Positions 9,830-20,778 of a stretch of DNA of 64,000 nucleotides are shown one piece after another (the first letter of the stretch is position 1; each line of letters begins with the position of its first letter). The stretch covers positions 1 to 64,000 of the forward strand of contig JAMKCH010072273.1 in NCBI GenBank assembly GCA_023653785.1, in the 5' to 3' direction. Under the pieces are notes generated by a model, which did no database searches, was not told the DNA's origin, and worked only from the letters and a program-made list of their open reading frames with translations. The position numbers and the translations under genes were made by a program. The stretch is from Ophioderma brevispina. Its lineage: Eukaryota; Echinodermata; Ophiuroidea; Amphilepidida; Ophiodermatidae.

Positions 9830-10610
9830 GATTTTGTTTAAAAAATCGAGTTTTTAAAATATGTGGCGAGGTCTTTGTGACACATAGCTGATAATTATTC
9901 ATGATTTGATAAAACAGCTTTCTTTACTTGATCCAGTAGTATCTGTATAAAACAAAAACAATGATGCGGTCGACATGTAGTGAGGTGTCTGTGACAAGTA
10001 GACGATACGATTTTATTTATGATTTGATTAAACATCTTTATTTACGTTGATCAAGTTGTAAATGTTTAAAAATAAAAATCGATGCGGTTGAATTGGCATG
10101 TGACAATGACAAGAAGATGATATGACTTAATTGGTGTGCGTGTGTGTGTGTTCAAATTTTTTTCAAGTTGCTCCAGTAATTTTATTTAAAAGTGAAAATC
10201 GATCCGGTCGAGTTAACATGTGGCGAATTGTCTGTGACAAAAAGAAGTTTGATCCAATAATTGTACTTAATGGATGCGGTCGAGTTGACATGCGTCGAGG
10301 TGTTTATATTGATAAATTGGCATAACAACTTTCGTCCAGTAATAATTAAGTATTAAAAATCGGTGAGGTCGAATTGACATGCAGCGATGTGTTTTTGACA
10401 AGAAGATGATATTACTTCATTGGACAGCTTGCTTTACTTTGATACAGTAATAATTAGTTAAAATATATATCCATGGGGTCGAGTTGTCATGTGACAAGTA
10501 GACGATACAATTTATTTAATAAACAAAGGCATTTACTTTAAAAAAGCAAAAATGATACGGTTGGGTTGGCATGTGACAAGGTTTTCATGACAAGCAGATG
10601 ATAGAACTTG
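9830..10610. repeat. Degenerate tandem array, about 70-120-bp units
   Basis: A recurring block close to GATGCGGTCGAGTTGACATG occurs at about 9962, 10081, 10201, 10272, 10361, 10473 and 10554. Each is followed by a TGTGACAAGTAGATGATA-like segment and an AT-rich segment with TTTGAT(C/A)CAGTAATAATT. Spacings vary (about 120, 120, 72, 89, 112 and 82 bp), so units have suffered internal deletions. An earlier, weaker unit begins near 9855. A (GT)n stretch interrupts it at 10125-10142. No coding function is seen. Confidence 0.75.
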
Positions 10611-11649
10611 ATTGATGATTTGTTCAAACACCTTTTTGTATCCAGTACTTGTATGTCAGATAGTGCCATCATATTCCTAAATGGATCAGATATCAGTCTG
10701 GAAAATGCCAGCTTGCCTTCAACGGCATATTTGCCAAGAGTATGTAAGACGAATAAATGTCTACTAGCACAAGATATCATTCTGACTTGATGCCTAATCC
10801 CATGTTGGTTTGAATTTTAAGTCAAAGTTCATATAATTTCATGTGATCAACAATGTCAAACAGAAGTTCCTCACTAGCAAGATCTGAATAGGATTTTCAA
10901 AATAATAACATGAAAAACATGACATTTGACTGACTTGGGCAGCAAAATTTTGACCTTACATCAATGATCTAAAGCATCCAGATGGTGTTGGAATTGAAAA
11001 GTGTTAGTTTTTGTGTTAATGATCTCTGCCATGGAAGATCATCGACAAGCTCCCATCGATCGCAGTAGTTTTGCAGGGTCATCAACCATCACGGTAAATA
11101 TATCGGGCCCTTTGTTCTCAAAACTCAATTATTAAAATTCTGCAAGAAAGCCATTTTCCAATATTTGCATGTCACGCAATTGTGCTTATAGAAGTAAAAG
11201 AATCTTGTCTATATTCGTTTGTAATTACCTCTATAACAATTTGATTAATCAAGCCGAACCTCTGTTTCACTCGGTTATGCAAGAAGCGACAACGCTATTT
11301 TTTCTGTGGCTAGAATTGGGCAAGTATACTTGGTAAAATATCATTAGAGAGAACAAAATGACTCTTGTCTAGAATATAAAATGGTTCGACTAATCAAGCT
11401 GAACTTTGTTCAGTGAGATATTTTATTAATCCTATAGTTGATGGAAAGTAGAGAAAAATCCCTAACGTACACTTTGTACGAAAGTAAAGAAATGTTATGT
11501 GTGTACTAAAAATACATATCACGATGTCGCCTGAGATGTGTATGGAATTATCTAAAACGAACCGCAAGCAAACAAATTCGCACGTATTCAACCATGATAA
11601 AAAGTTATCAAATACCATAGTACTGCAAGACCACATGCAGACAATCTTA
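10611..11649. other. Intergenic, no recognised feature
   Basis: AT-rich sequence with only short open frames on both strands and no domain, splice or repeat structure that I can support. Confidence 0.5.
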
Positions 11650-12198
11650 AGGGACATAATGGCATGAAAAAAATTGACATAATGAAAAGGACCCTTACTG
11701 AAATCACTTCGATGAGTTTGAAAACAATTTGGATGTTTACATTCTGTAAAAACAGAAAAAACATGACGAGTTCCGGGGGGAGGTGGCAGTTCGTGGCAAT
11801 TTCTGGAACAAGGATGTCAGCATTTACCAAATTTGAAAAGCATGTTGTCATCAGCTCACAGACAATTACTATTGCATATGTACTAATCCCGGCTAATCCA
11901 TCATGCACTTGCCAGATCAATATCTTACTACAAGCCTAAAGTACAATGCCTGAATCCCGGTCTGAATGCTTTTGAATTGTGTCACATGAAAACATGCTAG
12001 ATACACTGTAAATTCAGTCAGGGATGTCAACACCTTGCTTTTCTGTTCCAGATATTGCCACGAACTGCCACCCCCGAACTCTTCCTGTTTTTACTGTTTT
12101 TACAGAATGTAAACATCCAAATTGTTTTCAAACTCGTGGAAGTGATTTCAGTAAGGGTCCTTTTCATTATGTCAATTTTTTCATGCCATTATGTCCCT
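11650..12198. mobile_element. Foldback element with about 170-bp arms
   Basis: The left arm starts AGGGACATAATGGCATGAAA and the right arm ends with its reverse complement TTTCATGCCATTATGTCCCT. Shared inner blocks include AAAAGGACCCTTACTGAAAT, AACAATTTGGATGTTTACAT and GTGGCAGTTCGTGGCAAT, read oppositely near 12050-12170. The arms differ by small indels and substitutions and enclose about 215 bp. No transposase is seen. The flanking target duplication is unclear. Type: MITE or foldback transposon. Confidence 0.8.
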
Positions 12199-12298
12199 TC
12201 AAAGCATTAAAATGTGCGACAAAACCCTAAACACTTTCATTTGTAGTGTAGTTGTATCAGTAGATAACATTCGGAATGCACATATTCAATTGTTTAAA

Positions 12299-12338
12299 AG
12301 TTTATCGAGGTGGTATCTAGTTTATCGAGGTGGTATCT
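12299..12338. repeat. Perfect 20-bp direct duplication
   Basis: AGTTTATCGAGGTGGTATCT is present twice head-to-tail with no mismatch, so it is a recent slippage or copy event. Confidence 0.9.
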
Positions 12339-12904
12339 AGTGAAATAAAAAATTAAGGATCACGAAATGTATCTCTAATAATATGAACCTTGTATATTGA
12401 TGTGTACTGACTTTGCAAAGTGTAATTTTTCAAATGCAACTTTCTCAGAAACGTTTTTCGTATTTCGGTATGCAATACACATCCGACGATTTGAAACAAA
12501 GTTAATATAATTCCCTAACGATATATGTTTAATTAATTTAGCAATTACGCACTAAATCTAGACAATGTATTGAATAACTTATTTCATTACTTATTTTGTT
12601 GGTTGGGTCAATTATGTCCGTGCATTTTTGTGTATATTAACAATTAGAGGCCAACGACCACTTGGTCCGGTAGCCTGTTGGACATTTAGGCAATCGTTAG
12701 TCCAATCGCCAGTTTGTTCATTACTAGTTAGTCGAATTGCCAACATTTTACATGCAACCTCTGTTACGGCATTTCCTGGGTCAGAGAAATATCCTTTTAA
12801 CAAAAACAAATGAGTCTTGTGCAGAAATGATCTGAATTTTTAAATTACAACAAATTTATTTTATTGTGTTCGATGTAAATGATCGCTTCAAGAATTTGGA
12901 ATGT
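12339..12904. other. Intergenic, no recognised feature
   Basis: AT-rich. The small open frames on both strands around 12612-12813 overlap each other and carry no recognisable motif. Confidence 0.5.
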
Positions 12905-13239
12905 CCAAAACAAATTACAATGGTAATAACAATCCAATACACAGATGTTCTTTACAAGAGAATACTTATGTCAATCCTGATGTGATTAAAGTTCACACTA
13001 AAAGTAGCATTGCTGTTCAATGTTGATATGTCCTCACGGTAAAGAATCCAAAATGACAGCATGCAGCCTCAATATTCCGGAAAAATGGAGCAAATGGCAA
13101 ATGGACTAACTAAGACTGTGCCAATAGAGATTGAACCAAGTTGGATTGCCCCAAAATGGACTTAAACGTCAACACATTCAAAATAGTCTCTTTTTGTCAA
13201 ACATTATAATATTTTTAAAAATGCAGATGCAGATAACAG

Positions 13240-13690
13240 CTTAAAGAGACACTGGCACATTTGAAAAATAGTGCGCCCTCTAGCTTTTTTAAAATTGATA
13301 TTTTTGCATGGTTGAAAGCTTTTATATACATTAGACATCACCTGAAATTATTATGGCCAAATCAGCGCGCTTATGGGTAAACAGAACGATTTTATAATGT
13401 CGCCGGCGACATTAATTCAGCAGAGGACGCGGAAATGGCGTGTAACACAAGAAAACACACGCCAGAGTTGATTCTCACGGCATGCACCTTGTTTGACCGG
13501 TCTGTGACCTTTGTTGTTTTAATATCAATGAGTACACCCTAAAAAATATTTTCAACAACGGGGTCATTTTTGACCCCGTTTTGAGTCAACTATGCACCGA
13601 CTAAAAATGGGGTTAAAATGTTGACCACTTTTGTGGTCAAATATGTGTGAAATGACCCTTTTGTGGTCATAATTTTGACCCCTGTTACGA
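13240..13690 (+). repeat. Dispersed repeat with serial TTTT-loop hairpins
   Basis: It begins near TTAAAGAGACACTGGCACATTT and ends in a segment rich in GGTCA/TGACC. Two perfect hairpins are visible: AACGGGGTCA-TTTT-TGACCCCGTT (13557-13580) and TTGACCAC-TTTT-GTGGTCAA (13621-13640). A third, imperfect one (ATGACCC...GGTCAT) is near 13652-13670. The same family is repeated in copy B (about 15233-15690) and, in opposite orientation and more diverged, at 19330-19625. Confidence 0.7.
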
Positions 13691-13703
13691 GACGTACTCA
13701 AGG

Positions 13704-14872
13704 TCAGAAAAACAACCTCCCGTGGTTCATAAAACAAAATTCACAATGACTATTTGTAAGAATAGGATGTCCAAGAATTTGAAATAATACCAAAACTTTA
13801 TCCCCTCTTTCAAACACTCTATCCCTGGCCTTTTTATCATACCACTGTTTCATTTTGGCTTGGCTGTCTTTCAAATTGTCCCTAGCAATTTCACATGCCC
13901 TTGTTAGTCTTGACTTGAATCCAGATACATAGTCTAAGAGATTCAATTCACCGTCAGTTTGTAACCACTTTTCTTTGAGAAGTTGTGACGGTCCTCTGAC
14001 TTGATGTCCAAACACTAATTCAAACGGGCTGAATCCTAGTGATTCTTGCACCGTTTCCCTAGCAGTAAACAATAGGAGATGTACTCCCTCATCCCAATCC
14101 TTAGGATATTCTGAACAAAAGGTTTTCATAATATTCTTGAGTGTTTGGTGAAACCTTTCCAGTGCCCCTTGGGACTCGGCATGGTATGCAGAAGATTTGT
14201 ATTGCGAAATCCCTAATTCATGCATAACTTGCTGAAATAGTCCGGACATGAAATTAAAACCTTGATCTGATTAGATTGACTTGGGTAGGCCAACTAGTGT
14301 AAAGAACTTAGTGCTTTCACAATAGTGTGTGCTTTGATATTTCTCAGTGGAATCGCTTCTGGAAAGCGGGTTGATGCACACATTATAGTCAACAAATATT
14401 GGTTTCCTGACTTTGTTTTTGGCAAAGGGCCTACACAATCAATGATAATTCTACTGAATGGCTCCTCAAATGCTGGAATTGGTTTCAGCGGAGCTGGAGG
14501 GATTTTCTGATTTGGTTTGCCTACTACCTGACATGTATGACATGATTTGCAATATCCAGTTACACCTTTCCTGAGTGTGGGCCACCAAAAATGACTTAAA
14601 ATTCTATCATAAGTCTTACTAATCCCCAAGTGTCCAGCCATTGGGTTATCATATGCAAGACTGATTACCTCTTTCTGATAAATTTGAGGTACAACTATTT
14701 GATGTACAACTCTCCAGTCATCTTCAGCCGAAACATCTGGAGGTCTATACTTTCTCATCAAAATGCCATTTTCTTCGAAAAAGCACACAGGAACTTTTTG
14801 AGCTTCCTGTTTGGGCAATGACCTTCCAATAAATTCAGTGAGTTTTGGATCTTTTCTTTGCTCCTCGATCAA
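13704..14872 (-). pseudogene. Ty3/Gypsy-type integrase, copy A (one frameshift, one stop)
   Basis: Minus-strand reading from 14872 gives an HHCC zinc-binding module (GHLGISKTYDRIL...CKSCHTC), then the catalytic core beginning FSRIIIDCVGPLPKTKSGNQYL with the first Asp. A frameshift near 14296 and a TAA near 14273 interrupt a SDQGFNF block holding the second Asp. The ORF at 14249-13704 continues with SSAYHAESQGALERFHQTL, which holds the Glu of the D,D-E triad, then ESLGFSPFELVFGHQVRGP and the Q.KMKQWYDKKARDR...GDKVLV segment. Homology ends shortly after GDKVLV. Integrase joins element cDNA to host DNA. No LTRs, RT or RNase H are found around it, so this is a dead fragment. Confidence 0.9.
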
Positions 14873-14911
14873 CTTGTTTTTTGTGATCGGGTCAGAATTA
14901 CAATCTCTAAA

Positions 14912-16906
14912 CCAAATTTACATGGTAATAAACAATCCACTACACAGATGTTCTTACAGAGATAACTCTATGTCAATCCTGATGTGATTAAAGTTCACAA
15001 TAAAATTGATTGACTGTATCATGTTGATATGTCCTCACGGTAAAGAATCAAAGACAGCATGCAGCCTCAAATTCCGAAAAATGGAAGGCAAATGGCAAAT
15101 GGACTAACTAAGACTGTGCCAATAGAGATTGAACCAAGTTGGATGCCCCCAAAATGGACTTAAACGTCAAACAAATTCAATAGTCTCTTTTGTCAAACAT
15201 TATAATATTTTTAAAAATGCAGATGTAGATACCGCTTAAGAGACACTGGCAAATTGAAAAATAGTGCGCCCTCGAGCTTTTTTAAAAGATATTTTGCATG
15301 GTTGAAAGCTTTTCTATAAATTAGACATCACATGAAATTATTATGGCCAAATCAGCGCGCTATGGGTAAACAGAACGATTTTATAATGTCGCCGGCGCAT
15401 TAATTCAGCAGAGGACGCGGAAATGGGTGTCCACAAGAAAAACACACGGCCAGAGTGATTCTCCACGGCATGACCTTGTGTTGACCGGCGTCTGGACCTT
15501 TGTTGTTTTAATATCAATGAGTTACACCCTAAAAAATATTTTCAATCAACGGGGGCATTTTTGACCCCGTTTTGAGTGTCAACTAGGCACCGACTAAGAA
15601 TGGGGTTTTAAAATGTGACCAATTTGTGCAATAGTGTGAATGACCCTTTTGTGGTCATAATTGTGACACCATGTTACGAGGAGTACTCAAGGCTCAGAAG
15701 ATAAAAAAACAACCTCCAGTGGTCATAAAACAAAATTCACATATGACATTTGTAAGAATAGATTGTCCCAGAATTTGAAATACTACCAAAACTTTATCCC
15801 TTTTCAAACACTCTATCCCTGGCCTTTTTATCATGTACCACGGTTTTGCCCCCCCCCCGTTTGGCCTTGGCTGTCTTCAAATTGTCCCTAGCAATTTACA
15901 TGCCCTTGTTAGTTGACTTGAATCCAGATAATAGTCTTAGAGATTCAAATTCACCGTCAGTTGTAACCACTTGTCTTTGAGGAAGTTGTGACGGTCTTCT
16001 GACTTGATGTCCAAACACTAATTCAAAAGTAATTCTTGCACCGTTTCCCTAGCAGTTAAACAATAGGAGATGTACTCCCTAATCCCAATCCTTCGGATAT
16101 TCTGAACAAAAGGTTTTCATAATATTCTTGAGTGTTTGGTGAAACACTTTCCAGTGCCCCTTGGGACTCGGAATGGTATGCCGAAGATTGTATTGCGAAA
16201 AAATCCCGACTTATGCATAACCTGCTGAAATAGTCCGGACATGAAAATAGAACCTGATCTGATTGATTGACTTGGGTAGGCCAACTAGTGTAAAGCAACT
16301 TAGTGCATTCACAATAGTGTGTGCTTTGATAATTTCTCAGTGGAATCGCTTATGGAAATCGGGTTGATGACACATTATAGTCAACAACTAGGGTTTCCGA
16401 CTTTGTTTTGGCAAAGGACTACACATCAATGTTTTTATATTCTACTGGAAGGATCCTCAACTGCTGGATGGAATTGGTTTCAGAGGAGCGGGAGGGATTT
16501 TCTGATTTGGTTTCCTACTAATGACATGTATGACATGATTTGCAATATCCAGTTACACCTTTTCCTGAGTGGTTGTGGGCACATCAAAAAATGACTTAAA
16601 ATTCTATCATAAGTCTTACTAATCCCCAATTGTCCAGCCATTGGGTTATCATTGCAAGACTGATTACCTTTTATGATAAAATTTGAGGACCATATTTGAT
16701 GTACAAATTCCAGTCATCTTCAGCCGAAACATCTGGAGGTCTATACTTTCTCATTAAAATGCCATTTTCTTCGGAAAAAGCACACAGGAACGTTTTGAGC
16801 TTCCTGTTTGGGCAATGACTTTTCAATAAATTCAGTTGTTTTGGGAGCTTTTCTTTGCTCCTGATCAACTTGTTTTTTGTAATCGGTCAGAATTACAATC
16901 TCTAAC
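14912..16906. repeat. Tandem block I, copy B (about 2.0 kb)
   Basis: Head-to-tail repeat of 12905-14911. Its start (ACATGGTAATAAACAATCC) corresponds to ACAATGGTAATAACAATCC near 12909. Differences are mainly one-base insertions and deletions, plus an odd C10-type run near 15848 where copy A reads CATTTTGGC. Confidence 0.85.
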
Positions 16907-16930
16907 TCACCTAATACTGACACTGTCATA
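15700..16930 (-). pseudogene. Ty3/Gypsy-type integrase, copy B (heavily frameshifted)
   Basis: The same protein as copy A, readable only by changing frame many times. Recognisable pieces on the minus strand are LTDYKKQVDQEQRKAPK and a KYRPPDVSAEDDW block (near 16870-16720), the zinc-finger and core region near 16640-16300, and SSAYHSESQGALE near 16195-16150. It extends slightly farther toward the integrase N-terminus than copy A. The indel density is what one expects from raw long-read sequence or from an old pseudogene. Confidence 0.8.
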
Positions 16931-17159
16931 AGACTGAGAAAAATGTATCTTCAAATCTAGAAAGATTTCATTTTTCTTTTGGTTTCTTGTAGTTTGGTTT
17001 GTTTTGTCTGGTGTTTTCAACTAACATCTTCTATCTCTTGGAGATTTGTTTACATAGATATTGTACGGCAAGCAGGGAAAAATATTATTTTCCTCTTCAT
17101 TTTCATCTTTGACACAAGGCTTTCTGGACACAATTGGATCTGTTATTACTTTAACTCAG

Positions 17160-17330
17160 CTACAATTCATTTCCCAGGAGCATGGACACACCGGCGATTG
17201 GCACAAGGCAATTTAGGCCTAACCCCTACAGTGGACAGTTCCAGAAAACTAGGTCGATTTCAAGTGAATTGGTGGAGATTGACTGGACACAGATGTAAAT
17301 TAAAAACCCAATTATTTTATACATAAATCA
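17160..17330 (-). pseudogene. Possible retropepsin (protease) tail of the same retroelement
   Basis: Minus-strand reading includes LVPIAGVSMLLGNEL at about 17212-17168, the pattern found at the end of the aspartic-protease domain in some vertebrate and invertebrate Ty3-type elements, preceded by NSLEIDLVFWNCPL. Stops interrupt the frame. It lies about 260 bp before the integrase N-terminal region of copy B in the same orientation, with no room for RT or RNase H between. Identification rests on a short motif only. Confidence 0.4.
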
Positions 17331-18600
17331 AATATGATCAATCAAACAATATACACAATGCACCCACAAAATCATTTATACATGTAATCTTACCTATTTA
17401 AAAATCAAATTAAACACACACCATCTCATACATTGTACAGTTCAATGTTTCGTTGGGGCCTGCACCAGTATCTGTCAGATCAGGTCATTATATAAATCTT
17501 GGCGACACAATCTTGATGGTACAGTTCAACTAGTTTCGCGTATCGCAAAAGTCCTTTTTCGCTAGACCGGCCGATAATTTGATAAACTAGTTTAGACTTG
17601 GAGACAAATGGACGTGTAACTGCAAGCTCTGGCCGTAACAATAGTCCACAAGTACTCAGTGCATTAAAGGTGAATGTTCACTGGTAAGAGACACAATCCT
17701 GCTGATATTCTAATGTTAACCTTTGTTCAGTCAGTCCTGAGGGTCACAGTGACCACAATTGATAACCGCAGAAATTTGTTGACGAGGTCGGAAGGCATGG
17801 ATTTGCACAAACACAAAAGACACCCGTCCTTGCTCTTTTTTGATTCCCCACACAGTAAAGGTTGCAAATCAGTGATGTTGTTTCGCTATGTTAAAGTATA
17901 GGGGACATACATGTTCAAATGGCAATATCTGATTATTACCGTGGTCTCCGCTTTCTCCAAACAGATACGCTTCACGTGCACAGCCTTTTTTCAGATAAGA
18001 TTGCCCTTAATGATGTGGTTCAACTTAAAATGATGTGGGACTCCTGAATTTGTCAAGAAAACGCATTATTTAAACACGATTTTTTTTCACTTCTCATCCT
18101 TGTTTTTCAACCCCCAAAAATATCATTTATAATTATAATATACCATCTGCAAGTTGAAGTAGAACTTTCTTTTTAGAAACCTTTCTGCAATATTTGTAAA
18201 AATGAAACAACCGTATTTACGAGCCCCAAAAACGAGTTGTTTCAAACGTTTTTACCAAACTGGAGGTGTCGCGCTGCACAATTGTTTTCATGTAAAAAAG
18301 AAAAAAAAGGCATGCCAGCGTGACCTGCTGTCTCCCTGTGTTTTTCCAAAGGCACCACATTTTGTGCAGCTCTGAACATTCTCGCAACTTTCCAGACATG
18401 TAAAAAGTAACATTAGATTATATATCAAATGTTAGAAAGTTCTCAACCTTCTGTTTGAGAGGCTACACTCGCTGAAACTCTCTTGTCAACTGGCAAAGGA
18501 CATGATTGCAACAGAAATTGTCCTTAGCAAATTTCCAATGATTTGCAAAAAAACACGTGAGGACAAGACGAACATTTCCAATCTTTTTCGTCGCTGATGG
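17331..18600. other. Intergenic, no recognised feature
   Basis: I see no domain, splice-supported exon, or strong repeat in this stretch. Confidence 0.5.
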
Positions 18601-18797
18601 ATGAAACAGTTTTAAAGAGACATGAGGAGGATTTACAGAAAGAAGCGCCCCCAATTTTTGTCGAATTCCCGGTTTTTTTGCATTATTGGGAATGCATACC
18701 CTGTGTTAGATCACACCTGAAGTGAATTAGGCCGAAGTACGCCGTCTTTATGTAATAAGAGGATGATTTAGTACTTTCTGTCGTGCCACGACAAAAG

Positions 18798-19250
18798 TCA
18801 AAACATGGTTTCTATGTGGGACCGATTGCGATAGCAGGCAAGTTCAAACAAGTTTGCGGTTTTCTTTTGTACTTGTTTGTTCAATAAACCTCGAAACGTT
18901 CTCGGTAGGTGATCTACGACCGATCCAGGGAAATGAGAGAACTTTGGCTCTTCAAAAAAATCCCCTCCTATCACTATAAAGGAAGTCCACATCCTGTGCT
19001 CGAAGTGTTTTGACATCGCAATTACACAAAGTCTATTGTTCATCAACAGGTGTGCAATCTTGCTTCCTATAGGTAAACAAAGAACCTCTATACAGTTCTT
19101 AGAATGACGATGATAGGACACTCCAATTGTTCTCAGATTGCGGACATATTCTGACATGTTTGTACTCAGGAAGTCTTCACACACTAGTCCATTTAGAACT
19201 AGGTCAATCAGATAAGTCATGCTTATTGCACAACACATTGCAAGTTTCAT
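18798..19250 (-). other. Uncharacterised 150-codon open frame
   Basis: It starts MKLAMCCAISMTYLIDLVLNG, a hydrophobic N-terminus that could be a signal or anchor, and then continues without a recognisable motif. It contains several Cys and His but no zinc-finger spacing I know. It sits between a segment resembling the 13240-type repeat (near 18610) and a clear inverted copy of that repeat (19330-19625), so it may be internal sequence of a mobile element. An open frame of this length is not far from chance expectation in 64 kb. Confidence 0.2.
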
Positions 19251-19329
19251 ATTAATATTTTCCAGTTCTCCTCACTCATAATTTATATGATTAAATTTAA
19301 CACGATTTAATTAATACAATACAGAAAAT

Positions 19330-19625
19330 AATATTCGGGGGTCTGTCACACCCCATTTTTTAGTTGGTGCATAGTTGACTTGGCGTTTTTAGTGTGTACG
19401 AGTCTATGATATTCATGTAATAGACACATTTGTTAATTAAAGTTACGGCAAACTTAAAAGTTAGCCTACAAATTACCTGGATGTCCTTAGCCACTTACTA
19501 ATGTTCCTCTCTGCTTTTGGGTATGTTGTTTTTATGAGTAAAAAATATATTCTTCCAACGGGCTAGACTATCATTTGCGAGCAAATTGAAGAAATTTCAT
19601 ATTTTCTGAAAATGTGCCAGTGCCG
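19330..19625 (-). repeat. Inverted, diverged copy of the 13240-13690 repeat family
   Basis: On the minus strand it starts AGCGGCACTGGCACATTTTC (near 19621) and ends CAAGTCAACTATGCACCAAC followed by TAAAAAATGGGGTGTGACAG (near 19340). These match the two ends of the repeat at 13240-13690. The middle is strongly diverged. Confidence 0.65.
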
Positions 19626-20726
19626 CTTAAACATTTGTAAACATATTTATGAGTGCATGTTATATTTATCCACATCCCCGTTTATCACTTCGCGCGTACT
19701 ATATAATGCCAATAGTCAAACGGAACATGTACAAATTGGCTGATGGAAATGATCTTTTGCAGTAAATTTAAGCTGATAAAAATGTACTATGTGTTGAGAT
19801 GTAAAATGGCTGGCGCAATCGGGTCAATTTTTGGACTCGCTTTGAAGTGTTGTGCTTGAGTTCTTATTATGTAGAAGTAAAATTTTATGAAAAGAACTTT
19901 TTTAAGTTATGAATAACTAGACGTAAAGTGCATCGAAATGCCCAGCACGGGATGCTCAAAAATCAGTACAGCTGATAGCGGACCAATCGAGGTAAAATTA
20001 ATGAGTACGGAGTAAATTGCCTCAAATTTGCTGCACAAATGCAATTTGATTTGAGAAACATAACAATGCCAATCATGAAATTACATCACTTTTTAATATA
20101 ACTAGTGTAATTTTAATACATTTAAAAGCTTTTAAAAGCAGTTTTCAGATGTCGGTGCACGTATGTACCCAAGATATTTGAGCCTTACTGCAGTCTAGTT
20201 AGTAGTAGGCTCTATAACCTAACATTGTTTGTAAACGCCATTTGTCATATGCGAGCTATTTTAAAATACACTGCAAAAACATGTGCTAAAACATTAACAC
20301 TACATTGCATTTATTATTTAGAGCAGCACGTAATAAACACTTAATTAGTGACGATCACCGCAAAAAAGTGAGGTAGCGGTATTTTGCTTGTTAGACCTGG
20401 GTTGTGCATTTTGAAGCAGTTAAGGGGCGTTAGGGATATACTATTTTGACGTTCCCACTTACAGTATATGCAAAAAAAAAAAAAATAAAAAGGTCATATT
20501 CCCTATCCTCCAATCCTCCAATCCCCTACGCAAATAATGAACACTCCCTAGATAGAATAGTCTGCTTTAACAACAGGCCAACGACAGTTAGTGTTTTATT
20601 CGCACTGCGTGCTAACCATACCCTTATAATCATTTACAATAATTGCAACTGAAACATAAACCTAATTCGCTTTAGCAAGCTGAGAGCAGCATTTAAGCCA
20701 TGACTAGTATATGGTGAGAAATCACC
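19626..20726. other. Intergenic / possible upstream region of gene B
   Basis: AT-rich with an A13 run near 20470. No certain promoter element was recognised. Confidence 0.45.
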
Positions 20727-20778
20727 ATGGGCATCAACAGAGAGGCGAAATGTTTGATATTTTGGATTGCCATTACAG
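20727..20778 (+). CDS. Candidate first coding exon (signal peptide) of gene B
   Basis: ATG at 20727 has a favourable context (ATCACCATGG). It opens MGINREAKCLIFWIAIT and ends in a textbook donor ACAG|GTAAGTAT at 20778/20779, leaving one base (phase 1). A charged start followed by a hydrophobic run (CLIFWIAIT) is signal-peptide-like, although the core is short and would need help from the next exon. Phase 1 matches the next supported exon (28808) and every TSP1 exon. No expressed-sequence evidence is available, and a short ATG-to-donor segment can arise by chance. Confidence 0.45.

Larger units (their letters stand above)
12905..14911. repeat. Tandem block I, copy A (about 2.0 kb)
   Basis: This unit is repeated immediately downstream at 14912-16906. 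It contains a spacer, a dispersed repeat with TGACC hairpins (13240-13690) and a minus-strand Ty3-type integrase (13704-14872). Copy A keeps long open integrase frames, whereas copy B is peppered with one-base indels. Confidence 0.85.

Noticed and set aside
9830..10610. CRISPR-like array (a short repeated core at intervals)
   Set aside because: Repeats are diverged and spacers vary from about 50 to 100 bp and are related to one another; the setting is a eukaryotic genome.
11588..11939. Overlapping open frames of about 90-110 codons on both strands
   Set aside because: They overlap each other in the arm of a foldback element and show no domain.
16979..17326. Plus-strand 115-codon open frame with a hydrophobic N-terminus
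   Set aside because: It lies antisense to the retroelement protease-like segment and has no recognisable domain; the minus-strand reading explains the sequence better.
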